Positions 44,120 to 56,898 of a stretch of DNA of 64,000 nucleotides are shown here, in pieces. Both the position numbers and the translations under genes were made by a program. The notes under the pieces were generated by a model, which was given only the letters and a program-made list of their open reading frames with translations, ran no database searches and was not told the DNA's origin. The stretch comes from Avena insularis (lineage: Eukaryota; Streptophyta; Magnoliopsida; Poales; Poaceae), in NCBI GenBank assembly GCA_023614405.1, contig CM042692.1, positions 119,653,503 through 119,717,502 of the forward strand, read 5' to 3'. The stretch's first letter is position 1; every line of letters begins with the position of its first letter.

Positions 44120-46305
44120 GAAGGATGGACTAAAGCTCAAGATTGGGGATGCCACGCGTGTCACCCCAAGAAATATCCAAGAAGTACAAGCGTCAAAGCT
44201 TGGGGATGCCCAAGGCGTCCCCTTCTTCATCAATAAAAATCCCAGGTTTCTTCCAAACGCTTCATTTTTATTGTTTCATGCACAGTTGTGTTGTTCTTGG
44301 AGCGTCTTCTTTTTCGTTTTTGTTTTGGTTTTTCGTTTGCTTTGGTTTGCTTAGTTTGCTGAATAAATTGGTTGGACCCCCTCTTTCATACATTGGTTTG
44401 CAAATAGTTAGGTTTGGTTTGGAAAAGACTAGGAAAGTTCATGCTTATGTGGTAAAAAGAGCTCGTTTTTTACTATGGCCTATGCTTTGTCATGCAGTGC
44501 TTGATATTGTTTTGGCTTTATGCTTAGTATTCTTTGTTGTAGCTTGACTTGTTATAAACAATTGAGATTGCTTAATGTGCCTTGGATGAATCATGCGTTG
44601 TTTTAGCATATTAAAGCATAGTATAGTGGTATTCTCCTTTGATGCTTTATTTGGGTTGACTTGGCGCATGATCACACCATGTTATGACTATATCAAGTCA
44701 CCATAGCCTTTATGATCCTTTAGTTTTCAACTTGTAGTATCACTTTATGCTTTGATCAATGATGTTTTGTCGCTCTGCATGATTATGGCCATTATTGCTC
44801 TCTTAGTTTGTCGCTCCCAGTCTTTTGCTAGCCTCCACAACCAAGTATGAGTTCCACTCATGCATCCAACTCCCTAAACCAAGTTATTCCAAAGAGTCCA
44901 CCATACCTACCTACTAGCTTATGCTATTCCAAGTATATTCATGCTTTTGTTTACCTTCCAAATTAAACTTGTTATGAGAAAACTAGTGATTAAAGCTCTC
45001 ACGAACTTGATGGCACACTTTAATTTTCTTGCCCTTAATAAACTTGAACCATTGTGTCTTCTATGTTGTATATGCTTGCACTTATTTGTTGGGGATTAGC
45101 AGAACCATGCTTTCATGGGGAACGCTTTCAACATTGCACTTGGTACTTATACCTAGTTGATATCATGCTCTTTTGTATACGGATGTCGTCGGTGTGAAAT
45201 GAAATGGGAGCTTGTAAGTCCATGGAGTTATGTATATGTGTTAGAGAAACGCATGGGCCGCTGGTCTAATCCATGCTGACATGGTGGAAACCTGCAGCGT
45301 AACCATAATGAGCTATCTATGAAGCATTCTTCTTATAAAAAAAGAGTCCTATATTGAGAAATAAAAAAAGAGAAAAGAGAAAAAAAAAAGAGATACTATG
45401 AAAAGAGGAAAGAGAGAAAAAAGCACCATATTCCCATGGTAAATAAGAAGAATGATGAGATGCTCGTTGTCTGCTTGCCTTGTCATTTTGATATGGGGAT
45501 TCTTCCGTATCATCGGGCAAGGGGTACCCCGTTGGCGGTTCTCTATGATACACATGTACTTACAATGACAAGAACTTACCGGTGACTAAACTTGTGTAGC
45601 ATTAGGAGCGGCCCTCGTATACAAGGGACATGAGATTTCTGACTTATACTTCGTCAAGCATGTACACCATAGTTTGTTCACTTTAACCTTAATCACTTCA
45701 AGATGCTTATGATAGGGGCAATGAGAGCTGAAAGCTATAAGTACCATAATTTTTGGAAGCTCTTTATGAGACTTGAATCCCTACTTCCTTTTATAAAAAG
45801 GCCTTTCTTCCACCATTATATTGAGTCTCCACCTTCTATCTTTATTCACCTACTTTGAGAGCATAGTGGCCATTCTTAGTTCTATGTGCATTGTCCCAAG
45901 ACTGGTTGATTGATGCATAACTTGTTATTGCTTGTTTTAAACTATTGTATTTAGTCACTCTTATGAACTTTGAAGGTGTCCTATGCATTTATATTTGCTA
46001 CTCTATTGAGGGACAAGCTGAATACTAGTATGCTATGTTTTCTTTATGTGAAACAAACAAACGTCTTGCGAAGCATTGTTATTCATGAATCTTTTGTTTG
46101 TGCCTTTTCATGTTGCATCATAGTTTGTTTGTCTTCTTGATAGAACTTTGTCTTTCATGTTATGATTGAAGTACTATGATCCCAGCCTTGAATGTTTTAC
46201 AAATACTTTGATCAAGTCTTTGATGGTGCATGTCACCTCAAAAATTATTCTTTCTTTTTATCACTTACCTACTCAAGGACGAGCAGGAGTTAAGCTTGGG
46301 GATGT
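44120..46305 (+). other. Level 3 non-coding interior, right part
   Basis: About 2.2 kb without a credible gene, AT-rich, aligning in order with 54770-56898 of element 3b (for example CTAGCCTCCA near 44830 and 55450, and GGGCAAGGGGTACCCCGTTGG near 45510 and 56120). A purine run at about 45350-45420 is low-complexity. The final CGAGCAGGAGTTAAGCTTGGGGATG before the 3' LTR probably contains the purine tract. Confidence 0.7.
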
Positions 46306-47876
46306 TGATACATTGCAAATGTATCTATAATTTTTGATGTTCCATGCTTAGTTTTATCCACTTTCTTGTGTTTTGTTCCTACTTTGGAGTACATTTTATA
46401 TGATTTCTTGGACTAACCAATTAACAAGAGCCACAGTGCCAGCTGCCTGTTTTCTATTGTTTTTGGTTCCAGGAAAGTCAAAAAATGAATATTCTCGGAA
46501 TTGGACGGGACAAAAGCCAAAGTGCCTATTTTTACGGAATTGGATGGGACGGGGAGCGGCCAGGCTGGGCCCACGCCAGGCGGTGGTGTGGTGGCCCCTG
46601 GCACCCCCTCGGCCTCTCCTTCCGACTATAAGATGCCCTCAGGACATAAACCTTAAGTACCTGATCAAAAATCCACGAAAGAGTCTATCGCCGCCATCAT
46701 CTCCATCCCTAGATCGGGAGGGGTCTGAAGCTCTTCCCGGCACCCTGCCGAAGAGGGGAATTCACCCTGGAGGCCTTCTTCATCACCATGCAAGCCTCCG
46801 GTGTGATGCGTGTGTAGTTCATCCTTGGACTACGGATCCATGTAGTATCTAGATGGCTGGTTCTCCTCCTTTGTTCTTTCATGTCTAGATCTTGTGAGCT
46901 CCGTTCATGATCAAGATCATCTATTTGTAATTCTTCATGTTGTGTTTGCGGAGATCCGATGGATATTGAGATGCTATTTCAGATTGATTATTGATTCTAT
47001 CATGTCTTTGTTATTTGTGATCTTGCATGCTTTCCGTTGTTAGTAGCTATTTTGGCCAAGTAGATGCTAGCAACTCCAAGAGTTAGTATTTATGCTCGAT
47101 AGTGGGTTCATGCCTCCGTAACTGGGAAGTGATGAAATCTCTAAGCTACTAGATGTGGTGTTGCTACTAGGGAGAAAACAACAATCCTTTGTTCATAGAA
47201 CAATCGTATTGTTTACTTTACACGCAGTTCATAAAGCAATAATCCGTGGCTTGCAACTTAATACTGGAGGGGGTTCGGATGATAACCTGAAGGTGGATTA
47301 TTAGTCATAGATGCAGTTGGATGGAGGTCTATGTATTATGTTGTAATGCCCAATCAAGTCTCAAAGGAGTCAAGATGATTAGTATATGCATGTATTGCTT
47401 TCTTGATGTTTGTCAATTGCCCCGCTGTAATTTGTTCACCTAGAATGTTATAAGGAGAGCCACATCTAGTGAACTATGGATCCCGGTCCTTGTCTTTTAT
47501 ATTCAATCTACAATCTTTTACTGCTTTGTGTTTACTTTCTGCAACCTTTTACTTCTTTCCATTCGATACGTTTAATCCTTTGTTTTCCGCAAAACACGGT
47601 GAGATTGACAACCTCATCGCAAGTTGGGGACAAAGTTCTGTGGTTGTGTTGTGCAGGTCTCCACGTTGCTACTAGCACCGGTAGTGCGCCCTTCCAAAGC
47701 TCAGCTAGTAACACCTTTGGGGTGTTTCCTTGCTCCTACTGGTTCGATTAAACCTTGGTTTCATAACTGAGGGAAACTTGTTGCTGTGCTCATCATACCT
47801 TCCTCTTGGGGTTCCCAACGAGCTGTACATCAACACCGCACCAGCACTTTTTTGGGCGCCATACACAGAGCCATCA
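46306..47876 (+). repeat. Level 3 3' LTR
   Basis: Partner of 5772-7361 with the same TGATACATTGC start and AGAGCCATCA end, immediately followed by the ggaag duplication and resumption of level 2 pol. Confidence 0.88.
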
Positions 47877-47881
47877 GGAAG

Positions 47882-50025
47882 GACGAGGTGATGATGCGCG
47901 TCGGCAATGGCATGAGAGTCGATGTGGTGGCCATCAGTATGTTATCTCTACATCTGCCGTCAGGATTGATTCCAGTTTTAAATAAATGCTACTATGTACC
48001 CGCATTGAGTATGAATATTGTAAGTGGATCTTGCTTGTTGCAAGATCGTTATTCATTTAAATCTGGAACAAGTGGTTGTTCTATTTATATGGATAACGTT
48101 TTCTATGTTCATGCGCCTGTGAGTAATGATTTATTCTTACTAGATCTTAATTGCAATACTCACATCCATAATATTGATGTTAAACGTTGTAAGCATAATC
48201 ATGATAATTCCATGTTTATGTGGCATTGCCGTCTTGGTCACATTGGCGTAAAGTGCATGAAGAATATTCATTCAGAAGGACTTCTTGGATCATTAGATTT
48301 CGAATATATTGATACATGTGAGCCATGCCTTATGGGCAAGATGACTAGGACACCCTTCTCCGGCACGATGGAGAGAGATGCAAACCTACTGGGAATCGTA
48401 CGTCTCAACATGCAATGTTTATTGTTATTTTGTTACCTTTACTAACGATTTGAGTAGATATGGATATATCTACTTAATGAAACACAAGTCTGAAACCTTT
48501 GAAAAGTTCAAGGAATTTCAGAAGGAAGTAGAGAATCAACTTAACAAGAGAATCAAGCATCTTCGATCGGATCAGGGAGGCGAGTATTTGAGTTATGAGT
48601 TTAACATGCACTTAAAGGACTATGGGATAATCCCACAGCTTACGCCAGCCGGAACACCATAGTGTAATGGTGTGTCAGAACAACGTAACCGTACTCTATT
48701 GGATAGTGTGTGGTCCATGATGTCTTTGACTGATTTGTCCGTATCATTTTGGGGATATGCGTTAGAAACCGCTCCTTTTATTTTGAACCGAGCACCATCC
48801 AAATCCGTGAAGACAACCCCATATGAGATATGGTATGGCAAGAAGCCAATGTTATCATTTCTGAAAGTTTAGGGATGTGAGGCTTACGTCAAGAAACTAC
48901 AGCCTAACAAACTCGAACCCAAATTGGAAAAATGAATCTTTGTGGGGTACCCAAGGGAAACAGTTGGGTATACTTTCTACAACCAGGCCGAAGGCAAAAC
49001 GTTTTTCACGAAAGCTGGCACCTTTCTCGAGAAAGAGTTTCTCGCTAAAGGAGTTAGTAGAAGGAAAATTGAGTTAGATGAAGTTGTTGACCCTTCTCTC
49101 CAAATTCCGAGTAGTGCAACGGAAGCTATTTCGAAACCGCTCTCCAACAGGAAGGAAGAGCCCAATGATGATGATCAAAACAACAACGTCGAGACTCCTG
49201 AGGTTCGCAGGCCTACAATAGTTCGTGCCACTCCTGATTGGTACAGTAGCCTTGTGATGTCTATCATCCTAGATGAACAGGAAGAACCTGCAAACTACAA
49301 AGAAGCTATGGATAGTGCTGACTCCGAGAAATGGCTAGAAGCTATGAAATCCGAAATAGGATCCATGTATGAGAACCAAGTCTGGACCTTGGTACATCTT
49401 CCAGAAGTCCGCAAGGCCGTGGAAAATAAATGGATCTTTAAGAAAAAGATAGATGCGGATGTTAATGTGACCATTCACAAAGCTCGACTTGTCGCAAAGG
49501 GGTTTTGACAAATTCAAGGAGTCAACTACGATGAGACTTACTCTCCCGTAGTGATCATTAAGGTTTTCCGGATTTTACTAGCAATTGCTGCTCATTTCGA
49601 CTATGAAATTTGGCAGATGGATGTCAAGACCGCATTTCTCAATGGTCACATTGATGAAGAGTTGTATATGATGCAACCGGAAGGTTTTGTTGATCCTAAG
49701 GATGATGGAAAGGTGTGCAAACTTCAGCGATCCATTTATGGATTGAAGCAAGCATCTCGGAGCTAGAACCAACGTTTTGATCAAGTGATCAAGAGTTTTG
49801 GATTTGTCCAAAATCAACAAGAGTTCTGTGTTTACAAGAAAGCGAGTGGGAGCTCAGTTGTATTCCTAGTAGTATATGTGGATGACATATTGCTCATGGG
49901 AAACGACGTGGATCTTATGAGAAGCGTGAAAGCATATTTGAGTAGTCAATTTTCCATGAAGGACTTAGGTGAAGCTGCATACATATTGGGCATCAAAATC
50001 TATAGAGATAGATCAAGACGCCTGA
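47882..50025 (+). pseudogene. Level 2 copia integrase and reverse transcriptase
   Basis: Continues the polyprotein from 5771. The order is pre-integrase/zinc segment (MWHCRLGHIGVKCMKN..CEPCLMGK, about 48220-48350), integrase core (LRSDQGGEYLSYEF and an N-S/E-x-x-N-R-T segment, about 48430-48720), variable linker, then RT (KARLVAKGF, MDVKTAFLNGHIDEELYM, and the catalytic YVDDILLMG at about 49875). A frameshift lies near 48400. In-frame stops are at 48660 (TAG), 48870 (TAG), 48933 (TGA), 49506 (TGA) and 49764 (TAG). RT motifs are otherwise well kept, so decay is by point mutation. The reading is cut at 50025 by element 3b and continues at 58319. Confidence 0.9.
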
Positions 50026-51442
50026 TGATATGTTGCAAACATATCTATAATTTTGGATGTTCCATGCTTGTTTTATATCTACTTTCTTATGTTTTGTCCA
50101 CACTTTGGAGTATTTTTATACACTTTCTGGGACTAACCTCTTAACAAGATGCCACAGTGCCAGTTGCCTGTTTTCTGCTGTTTTTGGTTCCAGAAAAGTC
50201 AGAAAATGAATATTCTCAGAATTGGACGGGACAAAAACCAAAGTCAATATTTCACCGAGGGGAACACGAAGCCAGAAGACGAGACGGAGAAGGGCCAGGG
50301 GCTGGCCACACCATGTGGTGGCGCGGGTCCCCCTGGCAACGCCACCAGGTGGTTTGGGCCCCTGGTCCACCCTATGACATCGCCCTTTCGGCTATAAGAA
50401 GACTCCCATGCAAAAACCCTAAAGAATTGAGCCTTCAGCCACGAAAAGTTCCGCAGCACCGCCGCCACCGAAGGGGAGATTCGGGGGACAGAAAGTCTCT
50501 GTTCTGGCACCCTGCCGGGATGTGGAAGTCCCCCCGGAGCCATCTCCATTGATCTCCACCACCATCTCCATCGCCGTTGTTGATTCCCATGATGATGAGG
50601 GAGTAGTTCTTCCTTGCGGCTAAGGGTTCTACCGGTAGCTATGTGTTCATCTCTCTCTCTATGCATGATCATATTGTGATCATGAGCTTTGTAATCAAGT
50701 AGATCTACCTTGCTACTCAAGTGCTTTAATAGATCTCTGCTCTCCCCATGTGTGTGAAAGTGACAGCGTGCACACCATGGTGGCACTTAGGCTAGAGATT
50801 ACAATTACTTGTTATGAGTTATATTTGGATTTGGATGTCTCTATGAAATTGTGGTGTTTCTTGGAACCATCTAGTGCTCAAGGTGACAGTGTGGGGTTAT
50901 CTAAATGGGAAAAGCAAACTTTGAGGTGTGCTGTTATAGCCCTATGATGGATTAAAGTGTCCAACCGGAGAGTAGTTCAGAGTAGTATCATAAAGAGAAG
51001 ATATTTATATGAGAGTGTTCATTAGTGAAAGTATGATCCCTAGACCTTGTTTCTAAGCATTGAAACACCGTTTGCAACTAGATCTGTTACATGTTTGCTT
51101 GCTTCCATCTTTATTTCAGATTGCCTTTAGTATCTTCCTACCCATCAAGCTCTTTTCTGGCACCGTTACCACTTATAATCATCCATATTACTTGTATTTT
51201 ACTATCTCTTCGCCGAACTAGTGCACCTATACACCTGACAAGTGTATTGGGTGTGTTGGGGACACAAGAGACTTCTTGTATCTTGATTGAAGGGTTGCTT
51301 GAGAGGGATACCTTTGACCACTTCCTCCCTGAGTTCGATAAACCTTGGGTGATCCAGTTAAGGGAAACTTGCTGCTATTCTACAAACCTCTGCACTTGGA
51401 GGCCCAACAACTGTCTACAAGAATAGAAGTGCGTAGACATCA
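50026..51442 (+). repeat. Element 3b 5' LTR
   Basis: Pairs with 56899-58313 with few differences. TATA-like GGCTATAAGAAG at about 50390-50400, shared with the partner (about 57263) and with the copy at 61267 (about 61631). Confidence 0.9.
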
Positions 51443-51452
51443 AGCTATTTTC

Positions 51453-51470
51453 TGGCGCCGTTGTCAGGGA
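51453..51470 (+). other. Element 3b primer binding site
   Basis: TGGCGCCGTTGTCAGGGA, eleven bases after the LTR end, close to the tRNA-Asp complement (TGGCGCCGTTGCCGGGGA) used by many grass Athila-like elements. Confidence 0.8.
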
Positions 51471-51615
51471 GGTAAGGTAAAAGGTATTCACATCCTCTAG
51501 CTACTAAGCTATCTTCTAGTACTGTAGCTGGTGTGTGAGTGCTCGAAGTTATTTCCTTTAGATTCTGCAATTATATCTTTTTGTTTCTTGTTTTTATTTT
51601 CACTAGTTAGGCTTA

Positions 51616-54140
51616 ATGGAAAACAACAACAAAATTAGAGAGCTTTTTAGTATTTTTCCTAAGGTAGAACATGAATTGTCTGAAAAGAAAATTAAAAAAC
51701 CCATGGAACTTTCTTTGCATGCTAATAGCGATGTTATTAGTATGAATCTTTTGAACACCTTTGTTACTAATGCTATGGAAATGTCTAAGCTTGGGGAAGT
51801 TGGTTTTTATGAAAATGATCTTTTTAGTTCCCCAGCTTTAAACAAGAAAATTTGCTATGATGATACTTTATCTCCCATATGTGGTAATTCTAATGATACT
51901 TGTGATATTTTAAATCCACATACTAAAGCATCCCTTTTAAAATACCTATAAAAATTGTTGAACGTGTTATGAATAACTGTTATTTTGGAGATGGAACTGT
52001 CCATCCTCGTGATCATTTACTATTTATACATGAATTATGCGAGTTGTTCAAGTGTGCAGGTATTTCAATGAACCAAGTTAAGAGGAAGATATTCCCTTTT
52101 TCACTTAAGGGCAAAGCAAGGGATTGGTATGAGCTACTAGATGATCCTCATCATTTGGAGTGGAAGGAACTTGAATCTCTCTTTTACTCTAAATTTTATC
52201 CTCCTCATGAAATTCATAAAGATAGGAATTACATTTATAATTTTCATCCACATGATGGAGAAAGTATTGCCCAAGCATGGGGGAGATTGAAGTCACTAAT
52301 GCTCAAATGTCCCATTCCTGAGCTCCCCCGTAATATTATTATTAATAACTTCTATGCAAGGGGACTATCTAGATACTTGTTTAGAGGGATCCTTCACAAG
52401 TAAGGAGTTCAAAGCTAAGTGGGATCTTCTTGAAACAATTCAAAGCAATACCGAAGATTGGGATAACAACAAAGGTAAAGAACCAGGTATAAACTATGAG
52501 TATGATTGCATTAAGTCTTTCACTAAAACTGCTGATTTTCAAGAGCTTAGTGCTAAATATGGTCTTGGTCCTCAAATTCTTGTTGATTGTTGTAGAGCCT
52601 TTGCTTCTCATATTAATGCTCCTAGAGAAAAATGGGACATGTATCATGAGCCTTTTAAAGACACTTGCATGGAAAATGAAATTGTTATTAATGATAGCAA
52701 TAAACATGCTCAAACCTCTGAAAGTACTATTTCTTATAAGCATGTTAATTTTTGTGGAATACATAGACCTTGTGAGAATAATCAAATTGAATAAGAATAT
52801 TGTATCACCCACAGGAATGAAAAAACTAGAACGTGGTATAGGGCTCTAAATGATCTTGGTAAAAAAGTTTGCGCCCTCTATCCTTTTATTTGTGAACTTT
52901 GCTTTGAAGTGGGTCATTTAAATTTTCAATGCCCAGGCCATAATAATATCCCTTCTAATCCAATGAGTATTGCAAGATTGTATTGTGATGACATGATCAC
53001 TCCTAATCAGCATGATGAACTTACATTATTTTTGGGGTGTGAAGAGTTATCAAGAAAAACCTCTTTGGTAGATATGAGTGCTTTTGATATGAATAGCGTC
53101 CTGCATGGTTGTCATCTTTATTGTTTTGATAATTAAATACTTACGTACAAAATATTTTAAAAGATGAGGTTTTACCAAAATATGACAGGACTAATATGTG
53201 TTTTGATCTTATTAATGAAAAGAAGGAATCCTCCGAAGTTTCTTCTATTGTCTCTAACAATAAACCAGGGTATATGGAGAAGCTTCCTTTCAAGCGTCTC
53301 CCTCCTAAAGAGAAGAAGAAAAAGAAGAAGAGGAGGAGTAAAAGGAGAGAGGAAACGGTATTTTCCCCTAATCATGTTGCTCATATTATAGTTTTTGATG
53401 AGTCTGAACTCGATGATGTTCCTATGCCTATTACCTATAGTAGTGATCATGATTGGGAAAAGCACACTACTTTTGATATTGAAAATCTCTTCGGTACCAA
53501 TTCTAAAAATGATTATATTAATAATTGTTGTACTATTAGTGTTATCCATGTTCCTTCCAATGATGATATGTTTACAAATGAACACACTTTGGAAGATAAT
53601 TATCCTATTGCTTATGATGATACTACACCTCCAATATATGATGATTACAATAATGAATATGATATTTTCAGTCCACCTACTATTGAGGAGAAAATTAATT
53701 ATGATTACAATATGCCTCCTATATTTGATGATTACGGTGATGAGAATAATAATGATAGCTATTTTGTTCAATTTGCTCCCACTATAATTAATCAGAATGA
53801 CTATGTTTATGTGGGGAGTATTAATTCTTTTATGCATGTGGCTCATGATAAGAATGTTTTATGTGATAGTTATATTGTTAATTTTATTCATGATGCTATT
53901 GAAAGTTATTATGAGAGAGGGAAAGATGGTTTTATGTGTCTCAACAATATTAAGTTTCCCCTATTCATGTTGAAAATTTTGAAGTTGCACTTGTTTTGCT
54001 TTCCTATGCTTGTTGCTTTGTGCTTTCATGACTTGTTTCTTTACAAGATTATTTTTCATAGGAAGTGGGTAAGACTTAAATGTGTTCCTTATTTGCTTCT
54101 TGATGCTCTCTTTTTACTTCAATTCATATTTCTTATGTGA
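51616..54140 (+). pseudogene. Element 3b long gag-like polyprotein with C-terminal membrane segments
   Basis: One original reading of about 840 codons, now broken by frame changes near 51938, 52390 and 53130 and a TAA at 52792. Order: N-terminus MENNNKIRELFSIFPKVEH; gag core FCPFSLKGKARDWYELLDD-like (SLKGKARDWYELL, YNFHPHDGESIAQAWGR) at about 52090-52300; CCHC knuckle CELCFEVGHLNFQC at about 52890; a polybasic run (KEKKKKKKRRSKRREE) at about 53310; an acidic Tyr/Asp-rich part with repeated PPIYDDY/PPIFDDY; then two hydrophobic segments, LKLHLFCFPMLVALCF and CVPYLLLDALFLLQFIFL. The frame before 53196 is open back to 53133, which supports one polyprotein. Fusion of a gag part to a membrane part without pol is unusual; an env-like origin of the C-terminus is only a guess. 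Confidence 0.75.
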
Positions 54141-56898
54141 GAATCATCGAAACTATCATGCCTATCTTAATGGCTATAAAGAAAGAGCTTTTGGGAGACA
54201 ACCCATTATATTTTTACTTTCAGTTTATTTTTGTTTGTTGACTCTTGGAAGTTATTGCCTCTGTAATAACCGCTCCTTATCATTTTTGTGTGGTTTTTGT
54301 GCCAAGAGTAACCTCTAATGAGAGAGAAGTAATGCTTGGGAAAGTTGTTGTCTCGAAACAAATTTTTCTACTTAGCTATAAATATTCGTGAAAAATCTTT
54401 GTACGTCGGTTTGGCTGTAATTTTTTGTGCTTCTGCCCTAGGTTTTTATCCAACTTTCACTAGTTCAACACTTTTCGATTGGATCAACAGAAGGTCTTCG
54501 AAAAAATCGGTTTTTACCTGCTGGTCTGTTTTGACAGATTTCTGCCATTATTTGCATTTGCCTCTTTATCGATTTCTTTTTGGTGAATTGAGCTTTTTGA
54601 GGGAATTGCTACAGTAGCTTGTGTTTTTAATGAAAGTTTTGTTGTTTTAAAACTAAAACCCAAAAGTTTATTATCTTTCGAATGCACTAATGTTGCTAAT
54701 GAAGATTGTGTGAAGTTTTGTATGAAGGAAATTTCTAGGTGTAGGGAAAGAATGATGTAATGAGATGAAGAATGGACAAAAGCTCAAGCTTGGGGATGCC
54801 AGCCTGTGTCACCCCAAGAAATATTCAAGAGGTACAAGTGTCAAAACTTGGGGATGCCCAAGGCATCCCCTTCTTCATCAATAAAAATCTCAGGTCTTTC
54901 TAGACACTTCGTTTTTATTGTTTCATGCACTGTTGTGTTATTCTTGGAGCGTCTTTGTTTTGTTTTTAGTTTTAGTTTGCTTAGTTTGCTTGAATAAATT
55001 GGTTGGACCCCCTCATTCATACATTAGTTTTCAAATAAGTTGGTTTGGATTGGAAAAGAGTAGGAAAAGTCCATGCTTAAGTGGTAAAAGGAGCTTGTTT
55101 TTTACTGTGGCCTATGCATTATCATGTCATGCTTGATATTGTTTTGGATTTATGCTTAGTGATTTTTGATGTAGCATGACATGTTATAAACAATTGAGAT
55201 TTCTTAATGTGCCTTGAAAGAATCATGCGTTGTTTTAGCATATTAAAGCATAGTATTATGGTATTCTACTTTGATGCTTTATTTGGGTTGACTTGGCGCA
55301 TGCTCACACCATGTTAAGACTATCCCAAGTCACCATAGCCTCGTTGATCATTTAGTTTTCGACTTGTAATATCACTTTATGCATTAATTAATGATGTTTT
55401 GTCGTGGCCATTATTGCTCTCTTAGTTGGTTGCTCCCAGTCTTTTGCTAGCCTCCATAGAAAGTATGAGTTCCACTCATGCATCCAACTCCAAATAAAAC
55501 CAAGTTATTCCAAAGAGTCCACCATACCTACCTATTAGCATTTTCTATTCCAGGTATATTCATGTTTTTATCTACCTTCCGAATTAAACTTATTATGTGA
55601 AAATTAGTGATTAAAGCTCTCACGAACTTGATGGCACACTTTACTTTTCTTGCCCCTAATAAACTTGAACCATTATGTCATCTATGTTGTATATGCTTGC
55701 ACTTATACATTGGGGATTAGCAGAACCATGTTGTCATGGGGAACACTTTCAACATTGCACTTGTACATTGTACCCAGTTGATATCATGCTCTTTTGTTAT
55801 GGATGTCGTTGGTGTGAAATGAAAGGGGAGCTTGTAAGTCCATGGAGTTATGTATGTGTGTTAGAGAAACGCCTGGGCGGCTGGTCTAATCCAAGCCTAA
55901 TCATGGTGGAAACCTACAGCGTAACCATAATGAGCAATCTATGAAGCATTCTTCTTATAAAAAAGAGATAGAGATTGAGAAAAAAAAGAAAAAAAATGAG
56001 AAAAGAGGAAAGAGAGTAAAAAGGCACCATTTTTCCATGGTAAATAAGAAGATACTGAGATGCTTATTGTCTGCTTGCCTTGTCATTTTGATATGGGGAT
56101 TCTTCCGTATCATCGGGCAAGGGGTACCCCGTTGGCGGTTCTCTATGATACACATGTACTTACTATGACAAGAACTTACCGGTAACTAAACTTGAGTAGC
56201 ATGAGGAGCGGCCCTCGTATTCAAGGGACATGAGATTGCCAACTTATACTTTTTCAAACATATTCTCCATAGTTTGTTCACTTTAACCTTAATCACTTCA
56301 AGATGCTTATGATAGGGGCAATGAGAGCGGAAAGCTAATAAGTACCATAATTTTTGGAAGCTCTTTATGAGACTTGAATCCCTGCTTCCTTCTATGAAGG
56401 CCTTTCTTTTACTTTTATGTTGAGTCTCCATCTTCTATCTTTATGCACCTATTAAGAGAGCATAGTGGCCATTCTTAGTTTAATAAAACCTGTTGATTGA
56501 TTCATAACTTTGATATTGCTTGTTCTTAAACTATTTGTATCTAGTCACCCTTATGAACTTTGAAGGTGTCCTATGCATTTATGTTTTGCTACTCTATGAG
56601 GGACAAGCTGAATACCATTCTCATTATGTTTTCTATATGTGAAACAAACAAACGTCTTTCAAAGCATTGTTATTCATGAATCTTTTGTTTGTACCTTTTC
56701 ATGTTACAACATAGTTGCTATGTCTTATTGTTAGAACTCTATATTTCATGTCTATGTTAGAGTACTATGATCCCAGCTATCAATGTTTTACAAATTCCTT
56801 GATCAAGATTGTGATGGTGCATGTCACCTCAAAAATTATTCTTTTCTTTTTTATCACTTACCTACTCGAGGACGAGTAGGAGTTAAGCTTGGGGATGT
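54141..56898 (+). other. Element 3b non-coding interior
   Basis: No credible gene. Conserved with level 3 (8215-8830 and 44120-46305): AAAGAGCTTTTGGGAGACAACC, the CTTGGGGATGCC repeats near 54790-54870, and ACCTACTCGAGGACGAG just before the LTR. Conservation of long non-coding DNA across family members suggests packaging or replication signals. Confidence 0.7.

Larger units (their letters stand above)
5772..47876 (+). mobile_element. Level 3: TGATAC-family non-autonomous gypsy-type element
   Basis: LTRs 5772-7361 (1590 bp) and 46306-47876 (1571 bp) start TGATACATTGCAAATGTATC and end AGAGCCATCA. Perfect 5-bp duplications ggaag flank it (5767-5771 and 47877-47881), and the host gag-integrase frame joins across one copy. 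The interior, after removing the level 4 insertion, is a 207-codon ORF plus about 2.8 kb of non-coding DNA with no protease, RT or integrase. It needs proteins supplied by another element. Non-coding parts match element 3b (for example CTTGGGGATGCC repeats near 44200 and 54800). The Athila-lineage origin is inferred from the gag domain of element 3b. Confidence 0.88.

Noticed and set aside
45350..45420. Long A/G-rich run, possible poly(A) tail or scaffold site
   Set aside because: The same low-complexity run occurs at about 55960-56020 in element 3b, so it is family sequence and not a retroposon tail.
53172..53846. Minus-strand ORF of 224 codons rich in Ile and Asn, and a similar one at 62822-63460
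   Set aside because: These mirror the acidic Asp/Tyr-rich repeats of the TGATAC polyprotein. Composition follows from the complementary strand.
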